The notes under the pieces are model-generated. The model saw only the letters and a program-made list of their open reading frames with translations. It was not told the origin of the DNA and searched no databases. From assembly GCF_025642255.1 (NCBI RefSeq), contig NZ_CP106759.1, forward strand, positions 124,001 through 188,000: DNA of 64,000 nt. Reading direction: 5' to 3'. The stretch is from Stenotrophomonas maltophilia (GTDB taxonomy: Bacteria > Pseudomonadota > Gammaproteobacteria > Xanthomonadales > Xanthomonadaceae). Of the stretch, positions 48,622 to 57,260 are shown in pieces (within the stretch, counting starts at the first letter, position 1; each line of letters opens with the position of its first letter). The translations under genes were made by a program, and so were the position numbers.

Positions 48622-49146
48622 TCAGCTGGCAGCCCCCATCCGGCTGTGCCCCTCAAGGCGTGCCGCCGACAGATACCGGCAGTAGCGGCCGATGAAGATG
48701 CCGGTGAAACCACCGGATAGCAGCAGGTAGGCAGCGCTGAAACCTGCGTTCGCGCTCAGCGCGGGCGACACTGCGAGCGCCGTTTCGAAGCCATACTTCA
48801 CCAGGAATGTGATCAGCAGCAGCGGCAGCAGGCTGTAGTCCGCGCTGCGCCACAACCGTCCCGTTGCACTGTTCATGGCCACACGCGCCCGGCGCAGCAA
48901 CAGCCAACCCAGGCCCGTTCCTGCGCCGATGCCGACCAGCCACTCGCCCCAGGCCGACCACGATGCGCCGTAGCGGTGGCTGATGGACCACACCCCCCAT
49001 GCCGCGAACACCGCCGGCACGATCGCCAGCGTGGGCAGCGAGGTTTCGCCGGGCTTCATGGCCGCGATGCCCCGGGTGATGAGAAACACCATCAGCACCC
49101 AGACCCAGATCGGAGTATGCGAAAGGAGTTGCTGGAACAGGCTCAT
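48622..49146 (-). CDS. Multipass membrane protein (DUF6622-like)
   Basis: A 174-residue integral membrane protein starting at ATG 49146 (MSLFQQLLSHTPIWVWVLM). Four to five hydrophobic helices are visible (VWVLMVFLITRG, LAIVPAVFAAWGVWSI, EWLVGIGAGTGLGWLLL, YSLLPLLLITFLVKY, GFSAAYLLLSGGFTGIFIG). The N-terminus and LITRGIAAMKP are typical of DUF6622. The function is unknown. It converges on arsH and is not clearly part of the arsenic set. Confidence 0.75.
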   Translation of the reverse strand: MSLFQQLLSHTPIWVWVLMVFLITRGIAAMKPGETSLPTLAIVPAVFAAWGVWSISHRYGASWSAWGEWLVGIGAGTGLGWLLLRRARVAMNSATGRLWRSADYSLLPLLLITFLVKYGFETALAVSPALSANAGFSAAYLLLSGGFTGIFIGRYCRYLSAARLEGHSRMGAAS

Positions 49147-49388
49147 GACAGGTCCCCTTGGGTGAGTGCCGGCGCAGTGGTGCCGGGCGGTGACGCCTAC
49201 TATTCGCGCCGGAGCCTTCCCGAACCAGTGACAGGTGTCAGCCGCCTGAAGGGACATGACGGGTAGGTGGCGCTGGCATGCAGCAGCATGCTGCTGTCGA
49301 CCAGCCCCGGAGTTCCCTGAACAGTAACTTCATTCATGTACCGGTCAGTTCAATATTCAGGGCTGATTTCGCCAACAAACGGATAATT

Positions 49389-49467
49389 CACACCTGTCGA
49401 CCGCCTCTCCTCTCTCCCCCTCCCGGGAGGCGGTCGACGAAACCAAAATAATTAAAGGTGTGTCCCG
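49389..49467 (+). promoter_or_regulatory. Structured 5' leader of the Ax21-family gene
   Basis: CACACCT (49389-49395) is contiguous with GTCGACCGCCTC (49396-49407). The latter pairs perfectly with GAGGCGGTCGAC (49427-49438), and the former with AGGTGTG (49456-49462), which contains the apparent ribosome-binding site six bases before the ATG at 49468. The AT-rich 17-base bulge between the two 3' strands is unpaired. In this fold the ribosome-binding site is hidden. The gene-free stretch 49147-49467 also has a perfect 16-bp palindrome CAGCAGCATGCTGCTG at 49281-49296 and nothing else I can support. Confidence 0.6.
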
Positions 49468-50043
49468 ATGAACAAGAATTCGCTGCTTGCCCTGGGTCTG
49501 CTGGCTGCCCTGCCGTTCGCTGCATCGGCTGCCGATGGCCTGTCGTACAACTACGTTGAAGGCGGCTACGTGAACACCGATGCCAAGGGCGGCGACGCCG
49601 ATGGCTGGGGCGTGAAGGGCTCGGTGGCCGTCCACCCGAACTTCCACATCTTCGGCGACTACAGCGCGCAGGAAACCGACCGCTTCAAGAATGACGTCGA
49701 CCAGTGGCGCCTGGGTGTCGGCTACAACTACGGCATCGCACCGAACACCGACCTGGTGGCCCGCGTGGCCTATCAGAAGTACGACGAGAAGCGCGGCCTG
49801 GACTTCAATGGCTACTCCACTGAAGTGGGCGTGCGCACCGCGTTCAACCCGTACCTGGAAGGCTACGCGCTGGCCGGCTACGAAGATTTCAGCAAGAAGC
49901 ACGGCTACAACCCGGACGGCGAGTTCTACGGCCGCGTCGGTGCCACCGCCAAGTTCAACCAGAACTGGGGCCTGAGTGGCGAAGTGAAGCTGGCCAAGGC
50001 GGGCGACCGCGAGTGGTTCGTCGGCCCGCGCTTCACCTGGTAA
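49468..50043 (+). CDS. Ax21-family outer-membrane beta-barrel protein
   Basis: A 191-residue protein with a signal peptide (MNKNSLLALGLLAALPFAASA). Alternating amphipathic strands (LSYNYVEGGYV, WRLGVGYNYGI, LVARVAYQKYDE, TEVGVRTAFNPYLEGYALAGYED) end in an aromatic C-terminal strand (WFVGPRFTW), the hallmark of a small outer-membrane barrel. The family is known from Xanthomonas and Stenotrophomonas, where it is exported partly in vesicles; its once-claimed signalling role is disputed. The structured leader upstream suggests post-transcriptional control. Confidence 0.88.
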   Translation: MNKNSLLALGLLAALPFAASAADGLSYNYVEGGYVNTDAKGGDADGWGVKGSVAVHPNFHIFGDYSAQETDRFKNDVDQWRLGVGYNYGIAPNTDLVARVAYQKYDEKRGLDFNGYSTEVGVRTAFNPYLEGYALAGYEDFSKKHGYNPDGEFYGRVGATAKFNQNWGLSGEVKLAKAGDREWFVGPRFTW

Positions 50044-50106
50044 GAAACGCTCTGTCGTTAGTGCGTGTAACTGGCGTGTGACTCTCTCTCTCTCCCGCAC
50101 GCCATC

Positions 50107-50131
50107 GAAGCCCGGCCTCGCGCCGGGCTTC
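50107..50131 (+). terminator. Rho-independent terminator of the Ax21-family gene
   Basis: GAAGCCCGGC, loop CTCGC, GCCGGGCTTC, then ACTTTTCT. Confidence 0.8.
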
Positions 50132-50263
50132 ACTTTTCTGCGCCCCAAGCGGCTGGCGCGCGACTGAGAACCGCTCCGTCGCAGCGGAAGCCGTTCCGCT
50201 ATGATCGCCCGCACATCGCCGCGCCATGCGCGATGCGCCCGCCTCAAGCCCGCAGGAACTGCC

Positions 50264-51238
50264 GTGAATTCCCAGCCCGCACCGATCACCGCCCTCAATC
50301 ACACGCTCGACAACGAGCCGCAGCAGATCACTGCGCCGCTGACCCACTCGGCCGCCTTCCTGGTGCTGAAGGTGAAGGATGATGCGGACTCGATCGCGAA
50401 GGTGCGCGACGTGCTGGCCAGCACCGATGACCTGATCAAGAACACGGCCATCCGCGAGATCGAACGGACCTTCACCTGCAACGTGGCGATCGGCCACCGT
50501 GTGTGGCAGCCGCTGGTCGGCAGTACCCCGCCGCGCGAGCTGCATCCGTTCCGCGAGATCAAGGGCGCCACCCACACCGCGGTGTCGACCCCGGGCGATC
50601 TGCTGTACCACATCCGCGCACGCACGATGGACCTGATCGTGGCGTTCGAGCGCAACCTGCTGATGGCGTTCGGCGATGCGGTGGAGACGGTCGATGAGGT
50701 GGCCGGCTTCCGCTATTTCGACGGCCGCGACCTGCTCGATTTCGTTGACGGCACGGCCAATCCGGAAGGGTTGTCGCTGCCGGACGCCACGATCGTCGGC
50801 GACGAGGATCCCGCGCATGCCGGCGGCAGCTACGTGGTGGTGCAGAAGTACCTGCACAACCTGGACGCATGGCGCGCGCAGAAGACCGAGGTGCAGGAGG
50901 CGATCATCGGCCGCACCAAGCACGACAACACCGAGCTGGACGATGCGCCGGCCGACGCGCAGAAGTCGCACAAGACGCTGTGCACCATCGAGGACGCCGA
51001 CGGCGAGCACGACATCCTGCGCGACAACATGCCCTTCGCCAATCCGGGGCGCGGTGAGTACGGTACGTACTTCATCGGCTACACGCGCCGCCTGTGGGTG
51101 ATCGAGAAGATGCTCGAGCGCATGTTCATCGGCAACCCTGCGCCGCTGCATGACCGCATCCTGGACTTCTCTACCGCGATGACCGGCGTGACCTTCTTCG
51201 CGCCTTCGCGCAAGGTGCTGGCCGACCTGGGCGGGTAA
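50264..51238 (+). CDS. DyP-type haem peroxidase
   Basis: A 324-residue dye-decolourising peroxidase. I chose GTG 50264 (MNSQPAPITALNHTLDNEP) with AGGA upstream; ATG 50201 adds 21 poorly conserved residues. The GxxDG-type motif is FVDGTANPEG, the axial histidine is probably in SHKTL after GRTKHDNTELD, and the distal arginine is in ILRDNMPF. There is no Tat or Sec signal, so it should be cytoplasmic or encapsulin-associated; no encapsulin gene is adjacent. It oxidises a range of substrates with hydrogen peroxide. Confidence 0.9.
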   Translation: MNSQPAPITALNHTLDNEPQQITAPLTHSAAFLVLKVKDDADSIAKVRDVLASTDDLIKNTAIREIERTFTCNVAIGHRVWQPLVGSTPPRELHPFREIKGATHTAVSTPGDLLYHIRARTMDLIVAFERNLLMAFGDAVETVDEVAGFRYFDGRDLLDFVDGTANPEGLSLPDATIVGDEDPAHAGGSYVVVQKYLHNLDAWRAQKTEVQEAIIGRTKHDNTELDDAPADAQKSHKTLCTIEDADGEHDILRDNMPFANPGRGEYGTYFIGYTRRLWVIEKMLERMFIGNPAPLHDRILDFSTAMTGVTFFAPSRKVLADLGG

Positions 51239-51311
51239 TGCCTGCCCGCCATCTGCCTGTCATCCGCGCCGTCGACGATGGAGCGCTGGACGACTGCATG
51301 AGGGTGCTGCC

Positions 51312-51731
51312 ATGGAATCCGTACTTCGCGCCGACCGTCGCCGCTGGTGGCGACCGCTGGCATCGCTGATCGGCCTTCTGGCGCTGGGCGGCGCCGGGGC
51401 CGTCTCGGCCGATGAGGCTCCACCGCACTGGATGGCCTACGCCGCCACGGCAGGCAGTGAGCTGCAGCAGCGCCTGCAGCAGGAGCAGGACCCGAAGGTG
51501 CAGCGCGTGCTGGCCTGGCTGCAGGCGCACCCACAGGTGCCCACGCCGCTGCCGGTCAGCCTCTGGATCGCAGCCGATGGCCGCATCGCGAAACTGGAAT
51601 TCGACAGTCTCGGCGATGCGCAGGCGGACGCGGATCTGCGCGCGACACTGCAGTCGGCGCCGCTGTCGTCGGCGCCACCGGCCGACATGCGCCAGCCGTT
51701 GCGGTTGGGGCTGGTGCTGCAGCCGAAGTGA
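51312..51731 (+). CDS. Exported TonB-C-like hypothetical protein
   Basis: A 139-residue protein with an N-terminal hydrophobic segment (LASLIGLLALGGAGAVSA) after a basic start. The mature part VSLWIAADGRIAKLEFDSLGDAQADADLRATLQ resembles a TonB C-terminal/energy-transducer fold. It is too short to be TonB and lacks a proline spacer. It converges on the thiamine-uptake operon and might interact with its receptor, but there is no direct evidence. Confidence 0.65.
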   Translation: MESVLRADRRRWWRPLASLIGLLALGGAGAVSADEAPPHWMAYAATAGSELQQRLQQEQDPKVQRVLAWLQAHPQVPTPLPVSLWIAADGRIAKLEFDSLGDAQADADLRATLQSAPLSSAPPADMRQPLRLGLVLQPK

Positions 51732-51747
51732 AGTGCACTGCGCGGCA

Positions 51748-52332
51748 CTACCGCGCCGGCAGCAGCTCGCGCTCCCGCGCCGCCGCACTCCAGGCGCGCA
51801 GGCCGAATACTGCCAGCCCCAGGAAGAACACATACAGCGCGGCCGTGACGTGCAGCGACTTGAACAGGTACGCGCCCACGTAAACCACGTCCACCCCGAT
51901 CCACACCCACCAGCACGCCACATGGCGGCGCGCCTGCCACCACTGGCCGACCAGGCTCAGGGCGGTCAGCATCGCGTCCAGCCATGGCAGCGCCGCATCG
52001 GTGAAGGTGTGCATGACCGTGCCCAGCGCCACGCCACCGCACAGGCCGATGATCAGGTCACGCAGCAGTTTTCCGCGTGCCAGCGGCACGATGCGGATGC
52101 TGCCCTCATCGGCGGCGTGCTGGCGCCAGTTGATCCAGCCATAGACCAGGAAGCCGGCGAAGGCGACCTGCAGCAGCGTGTCGGAGTACAGCCTGGCCTC
52201 GGCGAACACCAGGCCGTACAGCGCCACCGACAGCAGGCCGACCGGCCACGCTGCCAGCCGCCGGCGCGCCATCAGCCATACGCCCAGCACGCTGCACAGC
52301 GCGGCGGTCCACTCGAGCACGGCGCCGCTCAC
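51748..52332 (-). CDS. PnuT-type thiamine transporter (PnuC family)
   Basis: A 194-residue polytopic permease of the PnuC family (WPVGLLSVALYGLVFAEARLYSD, YGWINWRQH, WWVWIGVDVVYVGAYLFK). PnuC proteins normally move nicotinamide riboside. Here the gene overlaps the TonB receptor stop by four bases, downstream of a TPP riboswitch, so thiamine is the more likely cargo (PnuT). Import should be completed by phosphorylation in the cytoplasm. Confidence 0.87.
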   Translation of the reverse strand: MSGAVLEWTAALCSVLGVWLMARRRLAAWPVGLLSVALYGLVFAEARLYSDTLLQVAFAGFLVYGWINWRQHAADEGSIRIVPLARGKLLRDLIIGLCGGVALGTVMHTFTDAALPWLDAMLTALSLVGQWWQARRHVACWWVWIGVDVVYVGAYLFKSLHVTAALYVFFLGLAVFGLRAWSAAARERELLPAR

Positions 52333-54518
52333 AGCGCGAACGTCACCGACAGGCGTGCCTGTCGCGCTGCGCCGGGGAACAGGTAGTAGTCACCGCCGCT
52401 GCTGCCGGTGTCGCGCCAGTAGAAGCGGTTGAACACGTTGTCCACCGACAGGTTCCAGGTCACGGCGCGCTCATGCACGCGGTGGCGGAAGCGCAGGCCG
52501 GCATCGAACACCGAATAGTCCGGCGCACGCACGCCGCCGTCGGCACGGGCCACATTGGCGGCGGCATAGCGCCAGCCACCGGTGACATCCAGGCCCTGCA
52601 CGAACGGCAGTGCGTAGGCCAGATGCACACTGGCACGCACCTTCGGCACGTTCACCAGCTGATGGCCTTCCTGGCCCGGCGTGCCGGTATCGCGTGCACG
52701 CGCCTGCAGCACGCTGGCGCTGGCGACGATCTGCAGCGCATCGGTCAGCTGGCCGTTGGCGGTCAGCTCCAGGCCGGTATGGGTCTGCGTGCCGCGCTCG
52801 ACGAAGGTGTAACCGGCATCGCTGTCATCCGGCATGGCGTACTGGTAGGGCTGCGAGATGCGGAACAGCGCGGCGCCCAGGGTGAGCGAGGCAGCTGGCA
52901 CGTACTTGACGCCGGCTTCCAGCTGCCGTGACTGCACCGCCGGCAGGAAGGCATCGGCGTTGGAGGTCCAGAACGGTGCCTCCTGGCCCAGCGCAATGCC
53001 GCGCACATAACTGGCGTATGCATTGAGCTGGTCGGTGGCCTTCCATACCAGCGCGGTCTGCGGCAGGAAGCGCGACAGCCGGCTGTGCCGCTGCGGCGTG
53101 CCGCGCTTGTCGTAGGCGCGCTCGTCCAGGCGGACGAAGCGGCCACCAGCCAGCCACTGCCAGTCATCGCCGAACTGCATGCGGTCCAGCGCGAACACGG
53201 CGGTCTGGCGGCTGTCCAGGCGCCGTGCGGACGGGCCGGGCATCAGCGGCGAGGGCTCGTACACCGGCACCTGCGTGTCGTGGATGTTGCTGCTGCCTAC
53301 GTACTCGTTGACGCTCGGTCGCCTGTCCACCGTGCGGCGGAACGTGTCGGCGCCGACCGTCAGCTGGTGGCCGACGCTGCCGGTGTCGAAGCGGCCACGC
53401 AGCTCGGCGCGCGCCTGCTGGTTGCGGCGCGTATCGTCCGGACTGCGGTAGTCGTAGATGTCGTAGTCGCCGTTGGGGGCGAAGTAGTTGCCGGGCACGC
53501 TGCCGTCAGCGCATGCGTCGGCGTAGTAGCAGCCATAGGCGAAGGCGACATTGTCGTCGATCACCGAGCGGCTGTGGCCCACCGACAGCCGCGACTGCCA
53601 GCGCTCGTTGAAGTCGTAGGTGTGTACGGCGGTGATGTTGGTGCTGGCGATTTCCACTGGGCGCTGCCACGGCTGATAGCCCAGCAGGTGCTCGCGGTCG
53701 ACACCACGAGGCAGCTCCCGTGCGCCCAGCAGCTGGTAACCGGACACCGAGCGCTGCGAACTGGTCTGGTAGTTGGCGTCCACTTCCAGCTTGCCGCGCT
53801 CGCCGATCAGCCAGTCCGCTGCAAGCGAATAGAAGTTGCGGCGGCCGTCGGCGTGCTCGACGTAGGACTCGCTGCCCTCCCAGGCGGCATTGAGGCGGAT
53901 GCCGAAACGCGGCGTGATCCAGTGGCCGACATCGACGGCGGCATAGCGCGAGCCTTCCGAATCGGTGCCGAGGGTAGCCGCGCGCACTTCCGCCGGGCGC
54001 TTGCCGATGTAGTTGATGATGCCGCCGGGCGCCATCACGCCCGCGGCGAGGCCGGCTTCACCCTTCAGGATCTCCACCGCCTGCACGTTCTCCAGCGCCA
54101 GCCGCTGCTCGCCGGCGATGGCCAGGCCGTTGAAGCGGTAGCCGGTGGCGGCATCGAGCGCGAAGCCGCGGATGGCGACGTTCTGGTAGTAGCCCACCGG
54201 CGCGTAGGCATCACCGAGCGAGGCGTCGTTGCTTGCCAGTTCGGACAACGAGCGCACCTGTCGACGGTCGAGGTAGTCGCGTTCGAGCACGTTCACCGAG
54301 GCCGGGGTGTCCTTCCAGGATCCGGCGCCGAATGCACTGACCCGCGCGCTGTCGGCCGCCGGCCTGCCGGCCTGCACGCGGACCGCTGCCAGCTCGGTGG
54401 GCGAACGTTCGCCGCTGTCGGCTGTCACGTCGGGGGAGGCTCCAGCCTCGCTGGCATGCAGCGGCAGCGCGGCACAGAGGGCGAGAGCGAGCAGGGTGGG
54501 ACGCAGGCAGCGGTTCAT
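52329..54518 (-). CDS. TonB-dependent receptor, probable thiamine uptake
   Basis: A 729-residue receptor starting at ATG 54518 (MNRCLRPTLLALALCAALPLHASEA, signal peptide). The plug has SVNVLERDYLDRRQVRSLSELASND and VEILKGEAGLAAGVMAPGGIINYIGKRP; the barrel ends LSVTFAL. Overall pattern is siderophore-receptor-like, but the TPP riboswitch in its leader and the coupled pnuT point to thiamine or a thiamine precursor. Automatic annotation as a ferric siderophore receptor would probably be wrong. Confidence 0.88.
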   Translation of the reverse strand: MNRCLRPTLLALALCAALPLHASEAGASPDVTADSGERSPTELAAVRVQAGRPAADSARVSAFGAGSWKDTPASVNVLERDYLDRRQVRSLSELASNDASLGDAYAPVGYYQNVAIRGFALDAATGYRFNGLAIAGEQRLALENVQAVEILKGEAGLAAGVMAPGGIINYIGKRPAEVRAATLGTDSEGSRYAAVDVGHWITPRFGIRLNAAWEGSESYVEHADGRRNFYSLAADWLIGERGKLEVDANYQTSSQRSVSGYQLLGARELPRGVDREHLLGYQPWQRPVEIASTNITAVHTYDFNERWQSRLSVGHSRSVIDDNVAFAYGCYYADACADGSVPGNYFAPNGDYDIYDYRSPDDTRRNQQARAELRGRFDTGSVGHQLTVGADTFRRTVDRRPSVNEYVGSSNIHDTQVPVYEPSPLMPGPSARRLDSRQTAVFALDRMQFGDDWQWLAGGRFVRLDERAYDKRGTPQRHSRLSRFLPQTALVWKATDQLNAYASYVRGIALGQEAPFWTSNADAFLPAVQSRQLEAGVKYVPAASLTLGAALFRISQPYQYAMPDDSDAGYTFVERGTQTHTGLELTANGQLTDALQIVASASVLQARARDTGTPGQEGHQLVNVPKVRASVHLAYALPFVQGLDVTGGWRYAAANVARADGGVRAPDYSVFDAGLRFRHRVHERAVTWNLSVDNVFNRFYWRDTGSSGGDYYLFPGAARQARLSVTFAL

Positions 54519-54600
54519 TCGATTCGTCTTCGGACAACAGGGGAGACGAAGCGACGGCGCGCAGGTGCACCGGCCCGGAACGGGGGTGTGGCTGCGGCTC

Positions 54601-54676
54601 AAAGCTCCCTACGCCGGTGCAAACCGGATCAGGTTCCAAGGGACTCTCTCAGCCTGCAGATCCAGGCACCCCCGCT
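54601..54676 (-). promoter_or_regulatory. TPP riboswitch (THI element)
   Basis: On the minus strand the conserved blocks appear in order: GGGTGCC near 54664-54671, CTGAGA (54647-54652), ACCTGATC (54627-54634), then GCACCGG and GGCGTAGGGAGC (54604-54615). These are the pyrimidine- and pyrophosphate-sensor helices of the thiamine-pyrophosphate aptamer. It lies 82 bases upstream of the TonB receptor start and should shut off receptor and pnuT when TPP is plentiful. Confidence 0.95.
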
Positions 54677-54726
54677 TCAGGCCGCTATTTCACTACAGAT
54701 GGCAGGGATTTGCGAGCCGATGCCCT

Positions 54727-55851
54727 TCAGGCGGCGGCATGCAGCGCCTGCAGCAGGGCCTGGCCGGGTGCGCTGGCGAACCACGCGGCATGGCCCAGCA
54801 TGAAGGGATACCAGGCGACATCGGCGTTCGCTGTCGAGCCGGTGATGCCTTCGAAGTACTCCACTTCGGACAGTGCGAAGTCGAAGTGGACCATCGGCAG
54901 CAGGTCCGCCAGCAGGTGCAGGCGGGTGGCCGACAACGGCAGTACTTCGCGGTAGCCGTCGAGCAGCGCCAGCGCGATGTCGATGCGCACCGCCTCATGG
55001 CCCCGCTCCAGCTCCAGCCAGGCCACGGCATTGCGCTCGATCGCGGTGGCCAGGTCGAACAGCGCGCTGGTGGGTGAGGCGAGGCCGAAATCCAGCACGG
55101 TGCTGACGTCGTCGCCGCGCCACAGCAGGTTGGACACATGCCAGTCGTTGTGCGTCCACAGCGGCGGCTCGGCGGACAGGCGCTCGGCCAGGCCGGCATG
55201 CCAGGGCAGGACGTCGCGGCGCAGCTGCGCCTGCCACGGAATCCGCGCCAGGTAGCGCGCCAGTCCCGGGCGGTCGGGAAGACCCGCTTCCAGCGCGCTG
55301 ATGGGGTCGGCGGCGCGGATCAGCTCGTCGCGTGCCACCAGGACATGCGTGCTGCGCTGTGGGGCCTGGTAGCTGGCGGCGGCCTGATGCAGCCGGGCCA
55401 GCATGCGTCCGGCAGAACGCGCCCGTGCGATGTCCGTCAGCAGCGTCCAGGAGGCGGCGGCGCGGTACAGATCGTCACCCACCCCCGGCGAATGCAGTTC
55501 ATAGGTCCACGGCCCATGCTCGATGGCGCTGTCGCCTCCGGCGGTGGGCAGAACCTTCACCACCGGCACGCTGGCAGCGTCCAGATGGGCGATGAAGCGG
55601 TGCTCCTCCTGCAGGCAGGCGGCACTGCGCACGCTGCGGTGGTGGCGCTTGATGAACACCCGGCCGCGGGTACCCTCGACCAGCGCGGCGGCCGACAACG
55701 GCCGGGGGCTGTGCCAACGCAGGGCGCTGTCCGCGTCCAGCACCGGATAACGGCGGGCCAGCCAGGCAACCTCGGCTGCATCGATCGCGGGCCAGTCGGC
55801 AGCGACCTCATCGTTGTTGAGGCCCTGCACGCGGTGGGCGGTGGAGGTCAT
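54727..55851 (-). CDS. APH-fold phosphotransferase (possible thiamine kinase)
   Basis: A 374-residue protein of the aminoglycoside phosphotransferase/choline-kinase fold. GRVFIKRHH gives the nucleotide-binding lysine; the catalytic loop is WTHNDWHVSNLLWRG and the metal site VLDFGLAS. It ends 50 bases before the TPP aptamer on the same strand. Its position suggests that it phosphorylates imported thiamine (ThiK-like), but it lies upstream of the riboswitch and so is not controlled by it. Other small-molecule substrates remain possible. Confidence 0.8.
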   Translation of the reverse strand: MTSTAHRVQGLNNDEVAADWPAIDAAEVAWLARRYPVLDADSALRWHSPRPLSAAALVEGTRGRVFIKRHHRSVRSAACLQEEHRFIAHLDAASVPVVKVLPTAGGDSAIEHGPWTYELHSPGVGDDLYRAAASWTLLTDIARARSAGRMLARLHQAAASYQAPQRSTHVLVARDELIRAADPISALEAGLPDRPGLARYLARIPWQAQLRRDVLPWHAGLAERLSAEPPLWTHNDWHVSNLLWRGDDVSTVLDFGLASPTSALFDLATAIERNAVAWLELERGHEAVRIDIALALLDGYREVLPLSATRLHLLADLLPMVHFDFALSEVEYFEGITGSTANADVAWYPFMLGHAAWFASAPGQALLQALHAAA

Positions 55852-55917
55852 GCGGGGGCCGGGGGCAAAGGAGTCATCCAGGGCTGCGCATTCAACGCCA
55901 TGGACGGCCCGGACGCA

Positions 55918-55944
55918 AACGGGCGGGTCATCGACCCGCCCGTT
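55918..55944 (-). terminator. Terminator hairpin after the glycine-zipper gene
   Basis: AACGGGCGGGTC, loop ATC, GACCCGCCCGTT: a 12-bp perfect stem between the glycine-zipper gene stop and the kinase start. Confidence 0.7.
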
Positions 55945-55974
55945 GCCGGTGATGCCGGGCAGTGCCGGCGAGGG

Positions 55975-56358
55975 TTACCAGCCGCGGTGGCGACCGCGGT
56001 CGTGGTAGTAGCGGCGGTCGCTGTCGCGCCAGCGGCGGTCATGACCGCGGTCCCGATAGCCATAGCCCCGGTCGTAGCCGCGCTGGTAGCCGCGGTCGTA
56101 GCGGCGGTCATAACGACGGTCGTGGCGGTCCGGGGTGGTCAGGTTGCCGATCGCGCCGCCGGCCACGGCACCGCCGACGGTGGCGGCCGGATCGCCATTG
56201 GAGATCAGGTGGCCGGCGACGCCGCCCACCACCGCACCGACGACGGTGCGCTTGTCCTTCCTCGACATGGCGCTGGCGTCGCTGACCACGGCGACACCGG
56301 CCAGCAGGGCCAGGGCCATCGCCACGCCACGGAAGCTGAGAGCGGAAGTACTGAGCAT
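55975..56358 (-). CDS. Glycine-zipper protein with RYD/RGY-repeat tail
   Basis: A 127-residue exported protein starting at ATG 56358 with an AGGAG site. A signal peptide (FRGVAMALALLAGVAVVSDASA) precedes a glycine-zipper membrane-type segment (VVGAVVGGVAGHLISNGDPAATVGGAVAGGAIGN). The C-terminal third is a positively charged, aromatic tail of repeated RYDRRYDRGYQRGYDRGYGYRDRG type, matched by imperfect DNA repeats at about 55990-56125. It probably associates with the envelope; the function is unknown. Confidence 0.78.
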   Translation of the reverse strand: MLSTSALSFRGVAMALALLAGVAVVSDASAMSRKDKRTVVGAVVGGVAGHLISNGDPAATVGGAVAGGAIGNLTTPDRHDRRYDRRYDRGYQRGYDRGYGYRDRGHDRRWRDSDRRYYHDRGRHRGW

Positions 56359-56546
56359 GTTCGGTTCTCCTGTAGGGGCATGCCACGGTGGGCAGGGAGG
56401 GCGCGGGCGCCCTGGCTGCCGTAGTGACCACGCTGGCGCCCGGAGATTGCCGGAACATTGCGTGGGCCACTGGGCGGCGTGCGTATTCATCTAGCGTCAG
56501 GCGGCATGAAGCCTGCCTGAAAGTTCAACGGCTGGATGGACAGGAT

Positions 56547-57185
56547 TCAGATTTTGCCGTCACGCAGATAGTCGAACAGCTCCGCATCGCCTTTCAGGCC
56601 CAGCTTCAGCATCGCATCGCCCTTCTGCCGGCTGATGGTGCTGACGCTCTTGTGCAGCTGCACCGAGATCTCCTTCACCGTCATGCCGGTGCCGAGCAAC
56701 CGCAGCACTTCCAGTTCGCGCGGCGACAGCGGTTTGCCGTCGCCCTCGCGCATGCGCCAGCTGCCGGCGGCCTCGACCCGCTCGCGCAGGCTGCGGCTGA
56801 TATAGAGCTGGCCGCGGTTCACCGCCTGGATCGCCTGCGGCAGCTCGTCCATCGACGAACTCTTGTCGACCAGGCCGAGCACGCCGCTGTCGAGCACCAT
56901 GCGCAGGATCGCCAGGTTGCTGGAAACGCTGAGCATCAGCACCTTGAGGTCGGGATGGCGGCGCCGGATCATGCCGATCATGGCGAAGCCATCGGCCTGG
57001 GGACTGCCGGGCATCGAATAGTCGGTGACCAGCAGGTCGCATGGCTGGCTGGTCAGCAGCGCCATCAGCGCCTGGGCGCTGTCGGCTTCACCGACGACCT
57101 GGCCAACGCCGCTGGACTCGATGACGGCGCGGGTTCCGATACGGACCACGGGGTGGTCGTCTGCGATGATGATGCGCAAGCTCAT
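56547..57185 (-). CDS. LuxR/NarL-type response regulator (EvgA-like)
   Basis: A 212-residue regulator. The receiver domain has phosphoacceptor D55 (LLVTDYSMPGS), and the C-terminal LuxR helix-turn-helix is LSPRELEVLRLLGTGMTVKEISVQLHKSVSTISRQK. It is divergent from the hybrid kinase, 75 bases between starts, in the arrangement of EvgA/EvgS or BvgA/BvgS systems. It is the probable output of that phosphorelay. The target genes are not apparent. Confidence 0.9.
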   Translation of the reverse strand: MSLRIIIADDHPVVRIGTRAVIESSGVGQVVGEADSAQALMALLTSQPCDLLVTDYSMPGSPQADGFAMIGMIRRRHPDLKVLMLSVSSNLAILRMVLDSGVLGLVDKSSSMDELPQAIQAVNRGQLYISRSLRERVEAAGSWRMREGDGKPLSPRELEVLRLLGTGMTVKEISVQLHKSVSTISRQKGDAMLKLGLKGDAELFDYLRDGKI

Positions 57186-57260
57186 GCTCTAGTATGACCA
57201 CCGGGCACGCCGGACCGCGACCATCGCGGCTCCTGGCAGGATTCTAGGAGATCAACGCCG

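Noticed and set aside
51748..52332. Nicotinamide riboside transport by the PnuC-family protein
   Set aside because: No NAD genes are nearby, and the gene is coupled to a receptor under a TPP riboswitch, so thiamine is the better cargo.
55990..56125. Possible CRISPR-like array
   Set aside because: The repeats are short, imperfect, without spacers, and encode the RYD/RGY tail of a protein.
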